This document shows positions 25,108-33,027 of a DNA stretch of 35,378 nucleotides, one piece after another. A program made the translations under genes and the position numbers. Below the pieces are notes generated by a model, which did not search any database, had not been told where the DNA came from, and saw only the letters and a program-made list of their open reading frames with translations. How positions within the stretch are numbered: the stretch's first letter is position 1; each line of letters begins with the position of its first letter. The stretch is taken from NCBI RefSeq assembly GCF_016743215.1, contig NZ_VRZC01000023.1:1-35378 (forward strand), read 5' to 3'. This DNA comes from Geminocystis sp. GBBB08. GTDB lineage: Bacteria; Cyanobacteriota; Cyanobacteriia; Cyanobacteriales; Cyanobacteriaceae.

Positions 25108-25644
25108 TTAATTGCTAATACTTAAAATCCATGTACCTACATTTAATCTTAAAGGTACTTGTCCTGGTGTTAAAATTTGCCCTTGTAAATAAAAAGTACC
25201 CCCGTTTTCTGGGTTTTTTACATTAGAAAAGACTAATTCAACTTTATTACTTTCCAGTAAAGGTTGTTCTAAGTCAATTTCAATAATACGACTTTCTTGA
25301 TCCCATACAATTTCTCTAATAGGTAATTTTTTATCTTTGACTCGAACTTCAATGGATTTAAGATCAAATTTACCGGTAAAATAATCAGGATAACTAATGA
25401 AAAATTTAGACACTCCTTGAGTAATCTTTTTACCTGGTATTCTTAGACGATAACGATCCCAACCTCCGGATTTTCCTCCAAAATCTAAGTGATAATTAAG
25501 TATATCTTGACGATCAACTCCGCTAAAAATAGTTAATCCGGGGTTACTTTGTGCTGAGACAACATAGGGCAATCCTGTTATTAATGTTGCTGTTAATGCT
25601 AATGTTGCCCAAAAACCTTTATTTTTAATTTTTAATACATTCAT
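25108..25644 (-). CDS. DUF2808 domain-containing secreted protein
   Basis: A 178-residue protein with a clear signal peptide (basic NVLKIKNK, hydrophobic ATLALTATLITGLPYVV, cleavage after SAQ near residue 32). The mature part matches the cyanobacterial DUF2808 family: DRQDILNYHLDFGG, WDRYRLRIPGKK, FFISYPDYFTGKFDLKSIEVR, a strand-rich middle and a C-terminal RLNVGTWILSIS. It is probably exported to the periplasm or outer surface. No function is established. The next gene upstream on the same strand (fau) ends about 85 bases away; shared transcription is possible. Confidence 0.88.
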   Translation of the reverse strand: MNVLKIKNKGFWATLALTATLITGLPYVVSAQSNPGLTIFSGVDRQDILNYHLDFGGKSGGWDRYRLRIPGKKITQGVSKFFISYPDYFTGKFDLKSIEVRVKDKKLPIREIVWDQESRIIEIDLEQPLLESNKVELVFSNVKNPENGGTFYLQGQILTPGQVPLRLNVGTWILSISN

Positions 25645-25728
25645 TGTAATTTAATATAATTTTGATTTTACTCATTGTCAGTCTAACAAACTGTACCCTG
25701 TGACGGGTAGTTTTGCTAATTTTGTTCC

Positions 25729-26310
25729 TTAATTTTTGACTTTTTCTATCATTGTTGATTCTGTACAAATATAGTTTAAAGGTTTATCCCATGATTCATA
25801 AGGCAACTGAGGCACATAAGCAAAATTAAAAACAATACCTATAGTCGGAATATTTTGCCATGATGGTAATTCTAACATTCGATCATAATAACCGCCTCCA
25901 TAACCTAATCGATAACCATTGCGATCGCACATCACCGCCGGAACTAAAATGAGATCAACGGTAGTAATATCAATTAAAGGATAATTAGGCAAAGGTTCAT
26001 AGATACCGTAAGAATTTGGTCGTAATTTATCCCCCCATTGCCATTGATGCCACATTAAACTTTTTCCTTGACAACGAGGTAAACCACAAATAAAACTTTG
26101 TTGTTGATGTAATAAACTTAAATCAGGTTCTTGTTTAAAACTAAGATAACTTAAGATGACTTTTGCTTGATTAAAAATTTCACTATTTACTAAATTTTGA
26201 CACAGGTGATCGCTTTTTATCTGCCATTGTGAGGGAGTAAGTTGTAACCGTTTTTCAATAAATTGTTTTCTTAAAAGTTTTTTTTGTTCAGAAATTGTCA
26301 AATTATCCAT
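25729..26310 (-). CDS. 5-formyltetrahydrofolate cyclo-ligase
   Basis: A 193-residue enzyme that uses ATP to convert 5-formyl-THF (folinate) to 5,10-methenyl-THF, returning a dead-end folate to the one-carbon pool. Motifs seen are the N-terminal KKLLRKQFIEKRLQLT, the central VILSYLSFKQEPDL, and the substrate and ATP-binding VPAVMCDRNGYRLGYGGGYYDRML (about 125-148), which defines the family (also called YgfA, Fau or MTHFS). The length is normal. The ATG at 26310 begins MDNLTISEQKKLLRK, consistent with homologues. A possible small ORF overlaps its first 13 bases. Confidence 0.95.
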   Translation of the reverse strand: MDNLTISEQKKLLRKQFIEKRLQLTPSQWQIKSDHLCQNLVNSEIFNQAKVILSYLSFKQEPDLSLLHQQQSFICGLPRCQGKSLMWHQWQWGDKLRPNSYGIYEPLPNYPLIDITTVDLILVPAVMCDRNGYRLGYGGGYYDRMLELPSWQNIPTIGIVFNFAYVPQLPYESWDKPLNYICTESTMIEKVKN

Positions 26311-26489
26311 GATTTAATGTGGAAGCAATGAACGGGATTTAAACATAAATCAGACCCAAATAATATCAAGTTCGGATAATTAGTTATAAATAAGGTCTCT
26401 CGTTTTTGGCCACCTAATGATAACAAGTTAAACCTTTGATTAATTCTTGTTGTTTCATCAGCTCCTGCTTGATCTAATACTAAAAGCAT
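26298..26489 (-). CDS. Possible small ORF overlapping the 5' end of the cyclo-ligase gene
   Basis: A 63-codon frame from ATG 26489, ending 13 bases inside the cyclo-ligase gene, as in translationally coupled pairs. Its codon use resembles the real genes here, and the peptide (MLLVLDQAGADETTRINQRF...) is not low-complexity. It has no ribosome binding site, and I recognise no family. It occupies the divergent intergenic region that must also carry the promoter of the subtilase gene. It may be a gene remnant or chance. Confidence 0.25.
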   Translation of the reverse strand: MLLVLDQAGADETTRINQRFNLLSLGGQKRETLFITNYPNLILFGSDLCLNPVHCFHIKSWII

Positions 26490-26498
26490 TATAAGGTT

Positions 26499-26504
26499 TA
26501 TAAT
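26499..26504 (+). promoter_or_regulatory. -10 element (TATAAT) of the subtilase gene
   Basis: A perfect TATAAT lies directly before the GTG at 26506 and 29 bases before the ATG at 26533. No good -35 was found at normal distance. Transcription from here would start after the GTG, which favours the ATG at 26533 as the true start. Confidence 0.45.
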
Positions 26505-26505
26505 A

Positions 26506-28287
26506 GTGAATCATCGCTACTCCGTAATCACTATGAAAAAACTATTACTCATTTCTATCTTTTTAATCGGTTTAGGATTTGCTTTATTTAATTTCAAAGG
26601 ATTAGCAAATCAAGGAGAATTTAACTCCATCATTATTAATTTTCGTCAAGATATTCCCGTTACAGAATTAGAAAAAAATATTCAATTTATTACCTCAAAA
26701 GTTCAAGAAATACCCATTTTAAATAGTATCTTTTCCACTGAAGAAAGAGTTTATATTGTCGAAGGTGATCAAAATACCCTCAAAAACCTACGTCGATCAC
26801 CTTTGAAAAAAGAAGTAGAATATATTGAGCCAAATTATCTTTATCATAGCTTAGAAGTACCCAACGATCCTGCTTATACACAACAGTGGAACTTGCGTAG
26901 TATAAATATTGAACAAGCATGGGATGAAACAAAAGGAGAAGATGTAACCGTTGCGGTAATAGATACCGGCGTAACCAAAGTGCCAGATTTTGATCAAACT
27001 CAATTCGTGGAAGGCTATGATTTCGTTAATGATAAAGTTGATGCTTCAGATGACGTAGGGCATGGTACACACGTTGCCGGTACGATCGCTCAATCCACTA
27101 ATAATAACTATGGGGTTGCAGGAATAGCTTATAAAGCCAAAATTATGCCCTTAAAAGTCTTAGGAGTCAATGGTGGCACAGTGGCAGATATAGCCGAAGC
27201 CATTAAATTCGCCGCCGACAACAAAGCTGATGTCATTAACATGAGTTTAGGAGGAGGAGGAGATAGCCAATTAATGCGTGATGCCCTCAAATATGCCCAT
27301 GATAAAGGAGTGGTAATTATTGCCGCCGCTGGTAACGAAAATCGAAATAGTGCATCATTTCCTGCTCGTTATCCCCTAGTAATTAGCGTTTCGGCTACAG
27401 ATTCTATTGGGAATAAAGCACCTTACTCTAATTTTGGCGCCGGAGTAGATATAAGTGCACCAGGAGGTAGCGAAACAGGTAAAATTATTCAAGAAACTAT
27501 CTCAGGAGAGAATCAACAACCCGCATTGATCGGTTTTCAAGGCACAAGCATGGCTTCCCCTCACGTTGCTGGAGTAGCAGCGTTAATAAAATCAACAGGT
27601 ATTCAAAATCCCGATGAAATTCGAGAAATTTTGGTCAAATCTGCGCGTAAAATCGAAAAAGATCCTTTAAATCATTATGGTGCAGGACAATTAGATGCGG
27701 CTCAATCCGTTAAACTGGCATTAAAAGGGCAAATTACCCCAAGAGACTTTTTACGATGGTTGAAAAACAGTGGTTACTTAAACCCCGGATTTTGGATCGA
27801 TGGCGGTACAATTACCTTATTACCAAAGTTAGGTATGGTTTTAGGTTCATATTTATTAGCGTGGTTTTTGCGTAACTATCTTACCTTTAATCTTAGTTTA
27901 GCCACTGGTTTAGTCACCGGTAGCAGTGGTTTATTTTTCCTACAAGGATTATATATCTTTGATTTACCTCAATGGCCTTTTCGTTTAATGGGCAGTTCCG
28001 TGCCAGAATTAGGTAACGTAGTCATGGGTACAAATAGTTTAAATCCTTTCTTTGCTAGTGCTTTAATTCCTTTTATTTTAATTGTTTTATTTTTAAGTCA
28101 TCCACAACTCAAATACTTTGCTATTGGCACGAGTTTAGGGGTTACTTCTTGCTTAATAATTACCGCTTTTACTAATCCTATAGTTTGGGGTTTAGGTTAT
28201 GGCTTAACTTCACAAATTTTCTTATTAGTTAATGCTATTATTTGCTTTTATTTAGCTTATTTAGCCCATCAAACCATTAAAAATTAG
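26506..28287 (+). CDS. S8 subtilisin-like serine protease with C-terminal membrane domain
   Basis: Secreted, membrane-tethered protease; 593 residues from GTG 26506, or 584 from the preferred ATG 26533 (MKKLLLISIFLIGLGFALF, a signal/anchor helix). A propeptide-like region follows (about 35-120). The catalytic triad is complete: D153 in VAVIDTGV, H186 in GHGTHVAGT and S348 in GTSMASPHVAG, with the oxyanion Asn in AAAGNEN. Past residue about 440 the chain is hydrophobic, with some four or five membrane segments (for example SYLLAWFLRNYL, SALIPFILIVLFLS, QIFLLVNAIICFYLAYLA). The tail does not resemble a known domain to me. Such a fusion would hold the protease at the cytoplasmic or thylakoid membrane with the catalytic part outside. 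Substrate unknown. Confidence 0.92.
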   Translation: MNHRYSVITMKKLLLISIFLIGLGFALFNFKGLANQGEFNSIIINFRQDIPVTELEKNIQFITSKVQEIPILNSIFSTEERVYIVEGDQNTLKNLRRSPLKKEVEYIEPNYLYHSLEVPNDPAYTQQWNLRSINIEQAWDETKGEDVTVAVIDTGVTKVPDFDQTQFVEGYDFVNDKVDASDDVGHGTHVAGTIAQSTNNNYGVAGIAYKAKIMPLKVLGVNGGTVADIAEAIKFAADNKADVINMSLGGGGDSQLMRDALKYAHDKGVVIIAAAGNENRNSASFPARYPLVISVSATDSIGNKAPYSNFGAGVDISAPGGSETGKIIQETISGENQQPALIGFQGTSMASPHVAGVAALIKSTGIQNPDEIREILVKSARKIEKDPLNHYGAGQLDAAQSVKLALKGQITPRDFLRWLKNSGYLNPGFWIDGGTITLLPKLGMVLGSYLLAWFLRNYLTFNLSLATGLVTGSSGLFFLQGLYIFDLPQWPFRLMGSSVPELGNVVMGTNSLNPFFASALIPFILIVLFLSHPQLKYFAIGTSLGVTSCLIITAFTNPIVWGLGYGLTSQIFLLVNAIICFYLAYLAHQTIKN

Positions 28288-28323
28288 GAATTATAGCAAT
28301 TTAAATCATTAAAAATTGGGAGG

Positions 28324-28343
28324 TAAGGGCTTTAAACCCTTTG
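28324..28343. repeat. 20-bp palindromic repeat, copy 4
   Basis: TAAGGGCTTTAAACCCTTTG, a TTTAAA-centred variant near the left end of the candidate element. Confidence 0.55.
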
Positions 28344-28650
28344 TTTAGTTAAATATAGTGTAATTAATATGTATTTTACATACTCAACAAAAACTATTAA
28401 AACTCTTTCCTATTCGCAAATCCGCTCTTCTCTATGTTCACGACACCACTATGAGGCAACCCCTAATTATGATTAAAACATTTATTGACTCAGCAGTATT
28501 AATTTTTGCCTAATCCAATTATATCAACTAGCCAGAGATTATCACTTGAGTCAAAATCGTTTGAATGAGTCAAAAGTTAATTTTTCTAGTGCGATCGCCC
28601 TTATAATTTAATTACAATTAAGACAAAAATGATCAGACAATAATATATTG

Positions 28651-28725
28651 TTTATAAATCTTGCCTTGCTAACAAAGGATTTTAGCCCCTTGCTCGTACC
28701 TCGCTTATGTGAAAATTGCTATATA
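28651..28725 (+). repeat. ~70-bp dispersed repeat, copy B
   Basis: It shares ordered blocks with the reverse complement of 17611-17680: TATAAATCTTG, TTGCTAACAA, CCCCTTGC and TACCTCGCTTATGTGAAAAT. It contains palindrome copy 5 at 28673-28692 (CAAAGGATTTTAGCCCCTTG). Confidence 0.7.
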
Positions 28726-28803
28726 TCTGCTGATAGCTCAAATTGTTAATTGTTAATTGTTAATTGTTATAATTAATGAGAAATCATCGTCAAAATTTAG
28801 CCC

Positions 28804-30825
28804 TTGTCTATTCTCGAATCTCCGCCCATTTGGATTGTTGGTGATAGTTGTTGTGGTAAAACAACCCGTTTAGCTTCTTTAATGGTGAAATGGTTAGAAA
28901 CATCATCTTTTCTGGAAAAACCATTAATTTTATGTGCGAATGGTGAGAGTAAAAAAACTCTGATTAAAATACTTTTAAGTCTCAATAGTAATAGTTATCA
29001 GACGAAAATAAAAACTCCTTTAGCATTAATGATGGAAGATGTGATACTTTTTTATCCTTTACTTTGTCAACAATTAAATTTACCGTCACAATTACCTATA
29101 CGTTTACGCCCAGAAACTGAGCAAGAATTGGCAACTCAGTTATGGCAATCATCTTTAAATGTTGAATTAATTGGGATATTTGGCAATGAATATAATTGTG
29201 TCAGACGTATTTTAGATTTTTTACAGTTAGCAACAGCAGAAGGAATTTCTCCTGAAAAAATTGGCGATCGTTTATTAGAATCGAAAATTATTAATATAAA
29301 TAAAAGAGAAATTTTTATTAATTTAATTCAAGAATTAATTTTACAATGGCGTAAATGGTGTTTAGAAAAAGGTTTGTTAAGTTATGGATTAATTTATGAA
29401 CTTTATGGACTTTATCTATTACCAAATAATTATTATCAATCTTATTTAAAAGACAATTATCAAGCTATTTTTGCTGATGATGTGGACGATTATCCAGCCA
29501 TGATGGCCGATTTAGCTAAGGTATTTTTAACGGAAAAAAAAACCGCAGTTTTTACTTATAATCAAAACGGTAAAATTTCTTTAGGTTTAGGTGCAGATCC
29601 TCAATATTTGCAAGAATTAGCTAAATTTTGTCATCAAGAATCTTTAGTTATTAATCAGATAAATAGTTTAAGAGTTAAAGTGGAAACTCTCATTTTAGAA
29701 ATTATTAATCAAGGTTATACTCAACAAAAAATAATAGATAATGTTAGACATATTATTAATGATAATTCAAGAGGAGATTTATTAAATCAAACAGCAGAAT
29801 TTATTGTTAAATCAATCAAATCAGGTGAAATTCAAGCTGATGAAATTGTGATTATTGCACCCGGATTAGACGAAATTGCACGATATACTATTATTAATTA
29901 TCTGAAGGATCATGGTATTGAAGTTAAACCGATAAATGAACAACGCCCGTTAATTACTTCTCCTTTAATTCGCAGTACTTTAACTCTTTTAACTTTATTA
30001 TATCAAGGTAATGGTAGATTATTAGAAAAGGAAATGATCACGGAAATGTTGGTTATTTTATCATGGGAAAATATTGATTTAGTACGAGGAGGTTTATTGG
30101 TAGATTATTGTTATTCTCCTGATATAAATTACCCTAGTTTATTAACTGTACAATCATTTCCACGATGGGATAGATTAACTTATCAAAGTTTAGAATCTTA
30201 TAATCAAATTCGAGAATGGATTGATAAAAATAGAGAAAAAATTAACAGGGGAAATAATCACCTTTTAGCCATAACTGATGACATTTTAGAGCATTTTTTC
30301 TTGAAAGTGGATAAGTTAAATTATAGTCAATTAGCTACTCTTAGAGAATTTAGAGAAACTGCTCAACATTTTTGGGAAATACAACAACGGTTAAAAAATC
30401 ATCAGATCAACGATATACTAAGGCAATTAATTCATTTATTACGCAAAGGTACAATTAGTGCTAATCCTTTACCAATGGCAATTATACCTCCTTTAACTGC
30501 TGTTGAACCTAAAGCAGTGGCTATGGCTTCAGTATATCAATATCGTTCCCTTCGTACTTATCACCGTTGGCAATTTTGGTTAGATGTGGGCAGTAATTAT
30601 TGGAGTCAAAGTGGAGAATTATTAGCTTCACCTATCTTTTTAAAATCATGGAAACCAAACTCTAATGCTATTGGGGAAGAATTAGAATCAGAAAATGAAA
30701 GAATAATCAGAATCATACAAGATTTATTAGCTAGAGTTACAGAAAAAATCTTTTTTTGTTATAGTGAATTGGATGTCAAAGGTAATGAACAAATAGGCAA
30801 ATTATCCGCTTTGGTAGATAATTAA
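28804..30825 (+). CDS. UvrD/RecB-like P-loop protein (cyanobacterial 'recombinase family')
   Basis: A 673-residue protein with a Walker A motif almost at its N-terminus (IVGDSCCGKTT, residues 11-21), a DDVDDYPAMMADLAKV segment (probable Walker B, about 220-235) and EIVIIAPGLDEIARYTIINYL plus QRPLITSPLIRSTLTLLTLLY (about 345-400), which resemble UvrD/Rep superfamily-1 motif IV regions. The C-terminal YHRWQFWLDVGSNYW block recurs in cyanobacterial homologues I recall. It lacks the canonical full set of helicase motifs, so activity is uncertain; a DNA recombination or repair role is inferred. The start must be TTG 28804: a TAG lies two codons upstream, and the next in-frame Met comes after the Walker A. 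No good ribosome binding site is visible. Confidence 0.8.
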   Translation: MSILESPPIWIVGDSCCGKTTRLASLMVKWLETSSFLEKPLILCANGESKKTLIKILLSLNSNSYQTKIKTPLALMMEDVILFYPLLCQQLNLPSQLPIRLRPETEQELATQLWQSSLNVELIGIFGNEYNCVRRILDFLQLATAEGISPEKIGDRLLESKIININKREIFINLIQELILQWRKWCLEKGLLSYGLIYELYGLYLLPNNYYQSYLKDNYQAIFADDVDDYPAMMADLAKVFLTEKKTAVFTYNQNGKISLGLGADPQYLQELAKFCHQESLVINQINSLRVKVETLILEIINQGYTQQKIIDNVRHIINDNSRGDLLNQTAEFIVKSIKSGEIQADEIVIIAPGLDEIARYTIINYLKDHGIEVKPINEQRPLITSPLIRSTLTLLTLLYQGNGRLLEKEMITEMLVILSWENIDLVRGGLLVDYCYSPDINYPSLLTVQSFPRWDRLTYQSLESYNQIREWIDKNREKINRGNNHLLAITDDILEHFFLKVDKLNYSQLATLREFRETAQHFWEIQQRLKNHQINDILRQLIHLLRKGTISANPLPMAIIPPLTAVEPKAVAMASVYQYRSLRTYHRWQFWLDVGSNYWSQSGELLASPIFLKSWKPNSNAIGEELESENERIIRIIQDLLARVTEKIFFCYSELDVKGNEQIGKLSALVDN

Positions 30826-30880
30826 TAATTGTGTTCAAAACATCTAAGATCAATAACTCAATAACTATTAATAATTATTT

Positions 30881-31084
30881 ATGTATATGACTCCTAAAAG
30901 TGGCGTATTGCTACTTGTTTCTTGTATAACGGCGATCGCTTCAGTTGGTTCTGTGTTTGAATTAACATCGGGAGTACCGCAATTAGGTCAAACAAATACG
31001 ACTATTATTTTAGCGATTAGTGTTCCTTTAACAATAATATCTTTTTTCCTAGCGGTAATGGATGCTAGGGCAAATTTAAAATAA
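30881..31084 (+). CDS. Small two-helix membrane protein
   Basis: A 67-residue protein with two hydrophobic segments (about residues 9-28 and 43-62), joined by a polar loop (ELTSGVPQLGQTNTT), and a short basic end (DARANLK). The second start, three codons on (MTPKSG), is equally possible. It follows the UvrD-like gene by 55 bases and precedes the HpsJ-like gene by 74 bases on the same strand, so a shared transcript is possible. I recognise no named family, though similar short proteins occur in cyanobacteria. No function can be given. Confidence 0.7.
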   Translation: MYMTPKSGVLLLVSCITAIASVGSVFELTSGVPQLGQTNTTIILAISVPLTIISFFLAVMDARANLK

Positions 31085-31158
31085 TTGATAAGTACTTGGA
31101 TAGAATAAATCGTACTCTATAACTAAGATAATTGATAATATTTAGTAAAACTTAAACT

Positions 31159-31941
31159 ATGAAAATTACTTCTGCTTTTATTAGTCTCTCCTTAACATTA
31201 GTGGGAGGCATTCTCTTAATTTCTTCTTTAATTGATTATCTTTTCCTCTTAATTCCTTTACAATTAGATGATCAAAATTGGCAAATAAATATTACTAATA
31301 ATTTAGTTGATCGAGGTATTGTTCCTTTAATTGCCATTGCTATATTATTGATAGGATGGTGGATTAATGATAATAATAATCAAAAATCAGGCAGAAAGAT
31401 TCGTCTTCCTGTTTTTATTCTTTCAAGTATTTTAGGGTTATTATTTTTAATTTTAGTACCGTTACATTTAGTTAATCTGAATGGTGTTAGCACGGATTTA
31501 ATGGCTCAAATTAATCAAAAAATGGGACAACAAGAAGCTCAAATTCAAGGTTTTATTGCCCAATTAGAAGCTATTTCTCAAAATCCTGAACAATTAAAGC
31601 TACAAATTGAGCAAAGAAATCAAGTCATCGAGGCCGGAGGAGTAATACAAGGTCAAAAAATTGATCCTCAACAGTTACAGTTAATTACTGCTCAACGAGA
31701 TGAATTACGACAAATTTTAGAATTGTCAAAAAAACCAGATCAGTTAAAAGCGAAAATACAAGAAGTGCAAACAAAGCTACAATCAGAATTACAACAAGTA
31801 GTAGAAAAAGAAAAAACAAAAGCACAAACTTTAGCCTTAAAACAAAGTTTACGCACCTCTATTAGTAGTTTTATGTTGGCGATCTCCTATATTGTCATCG
31901 GTTGGCTAGGATTACAAATGATGATGACAAAAGTCAGTTAA
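31159..31941 (+). CDS. HpsJ-like membrane protein with coiled coil
   Basis: A 260-residue protein of the HpsJ-like family (HpsJ is named from the hormogonium polysaccharide locus of filamentous cyanobacteria, but relatives occur in unicellular species). It has three N-terminal membrane segments (about 5-33, 52-70 and 84-106). The family-typical WQINITNNLVDRGIVPLIAIAILLIGWWI lies across the first loop and second helix. A long Gln/Glu/Lys-rich coiled coil follows (about 115-225), then a final membrane helix (about 232-255). The topology places the coiled coil between membrane anchors. A role in polysaccharide export or cell envelope is possible but is not shown by the neighbours here. Confidence 0.75.
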   Translation: MKITSAFISLSLTLVGGILLISSLIDYLFLLIPLQLDDQNWQINITNNLVDRGIVPLIAIAILLIGWWINDNNNQKSGRKIRLPVFILSSILGLLFLILVPLHLVNLNGVSTDLMAQINQKMGQQEAQIQGFIAQLEAISQNPEQLKLQIEQRNQVIEAGGVIQGQKIDPQQLQLITAQRDELRQILELSKKPDQLKAKIQEVQTKLQSELQQVVEKEKTKAQTLALKQSLRTSISSFMLAISYIVIGWLGLQMMMTKVS

Positions 31942-32072
31942 ATTAATGACTAATGAACAATTAACAATTATATTTCATTGATAGTTATGATACTTCACAC
32001 AATATGTTAGGTTAGGGCTATTTCCCTTTATAATGGGATCATTATAGATAAATAAATAGAGATAGGGAAGTT

Positions 32073-32795
32073 GTGTTGCAACGCATAAAGCAAGATTTAA
32101 AAAATGATTTGATTGCTGGATTGTTAGTAGTTATTCCTTTAGCAACAACAATTTGGTTAAGTTACGTCATTGCTAACTGGGTGATTAAATTTCTTACGGA
32201 AATACCAAAACAAATTAATCCCTTTGATAGCCTTAACCCGATTGTTACTAATTTACTAAACTTTTCCATTGGATTAACTGTGCCTTTTTTGTTCATATTA
32301 GTAATTGGTTTAATGGCGAGAAATATCGCTGGTAGATGGTTATTAGATTTGGGGGAAAAAATATTACAAGGGATTCCCTTAGCTGGTTCAATTTATAAAA
32401 CCCTGAAACAAATTTTAGAGACATTATTCCAAGATTCTGAAACAAAATTTAGAAGAGTTGTCATGGTGGAATATCCCCGTCAAGGTGTTTGGAGTGTAGG
32501 ATTTATTACTGGTAAAGTTAGTAATATGTTTCAAGAAAAATTGGATAAACCAACGTTAAGTGTTTTTATTCCTACCACTCCTAATCCTACATCAGGATGG
32601 TATGCCATAGTACCAGAAGAAGACGTTATCAATGTTTCGATTTCCATTGAAGATGCTTTTAAAGTTTTAATTTCAGGAGGCATTGTTAGCCCCAATAGCG
32701 GAGAAATTGTCCATAACAATAGCAGTAAAACAACAGTATCAATAAACTCTTTAAGTAATAATCTCTCTCAGAAAACCAGTTCAGAAATCAGTTAA
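32073..32795 (+). CDS. DUF502 domain-containing membrane protein
   Basis: A 240-residue protein with two membrane segments (about residues 13-35 and 60-85: GLLVVIPLATTIWLSYVIANWV and IGLTVPFLFILVIGLMA). A conserved C-terminal soluble domain follows, with GEKILQGIPLAGSIYKTLKQI, VVMVEYPRQGVWSVGFITG and VFIPTTPNPTSGWYAIVPEEDV. These blocks are characteristic of DUF502, found in bacteria and plant endosomal proteins without an agreed function. The start is GTG 32073 (GTG TTG CAA), with a Shine-Dalgarno-like GATAGGGAAG upstream. The C-terminal tail is Ser/Asn-rich. The terminator at 32938 lies downstream. Confidence 0.9.
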   Translation: MLQRIKQDLKNDLIAGLLVVIPLATTIWLSYVIANWVIKFLTEIPKQINPFDSLNPIVTNLLNFSIGLTVPFLFILVIGLMARNIAGRWLLDLGEKILQGIPLAGSIYKTLKQILETLFQDSETKFRRVVMVEYPRQGVWSVGFITGKVSNMFQEKLDKPTLSVFIPTTPNPTSGWYAIVPEEDVINVSISIEDAFKVLISGGIVSPNSGEIVHNNSSKTTVSINSLSNNLSQKTSSEIS

Positions 32796-32828
32796 TTTGA
32801 TCAAGATCAAAAATTGTCGAAAAAAAAT

Positions 32829-32857
32829 TTTACAAAATATGTACTTACTGTTACAAT
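32829..32857 (+). promoter_or_regulatory. Promoter of a candidate small RNA
   Basis: TTTACA, a 17-base spacer, then TACAAT, lying about 35 bases after the DUF502 stop codon. Predicted start of transcription near 32864. Confidence 0.55.
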
Positions 32858-32863
32858 AATTGT

Positions 32864-32964
32864 AAAGAAATCTTACAGAGAAACATTGGAAACGCCCTGC
32901 ATAGATTTCCTCAAGATTAAACGACAACAAATATTTGCCGACACTAACAATGTCGGTTTTTTTT
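32864..32964 (+). ncRNA. Candidate ~100-nt intergenic small RNA
   Basis: Between the promoter above and the terminator below lies about 100 bases with no sensible ORF. An inverted pair GAAATC (32867-32872) and GATTTC (32914-32919) would enclose a GGAAACGCCC-containing loop region. The downstream neighbour is on the other strand, so this is not a gene leader. Alternatively the terminator only serves the DUF502 gene. It is not recognisably Yfr1, 6S or tmRNA. Confidence 0.5.
32938..32964 (+). terminator. Rho-independent terminator
   Basis: Stem CCGACA/TGTCGG with a 7-nt loop followed by eight T residues on the plus strand. It ends the DUF502 transcript and/or the candidate small RNA. Confidence 0.9.
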
Positions 32965-33027
32965 GTCAATTTATTTAGAATCTACGGAAGTAAGGATATT
33001 AGTGGCGATCGCTCGTCTCAAGATTGG

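Larger units (their letters stand above)
28288..28800. mobile_element. Candidate non-autonomous element filling the gap (28292-28723)
   Basis: TATAGCAATTT at 28292-28302 is a perfect 11-bp inverted match to AAATTGCTATA at 28713-28723, and TATAGCAAT is also the end of the MITE-like elements at 4297 and (decayed) 15378. The 432-bp interior has no gene but contains two palindrome copies and the ~70-bp repeat. Beyond it lies a 4 x 7-bp tandem repeat (AATTGTT, 28741-28768). Mobility is inference. Confidence 0.45.

Noticed and set aside
28741..28768. Short tandem repeat as a CRISPR-like array
   Set aside because: It is only a 4 x 7-bp AT-rich microsatellite without spacers; the 3 x 9-bp repeat at 22990-23016 was rejected for the same reason.
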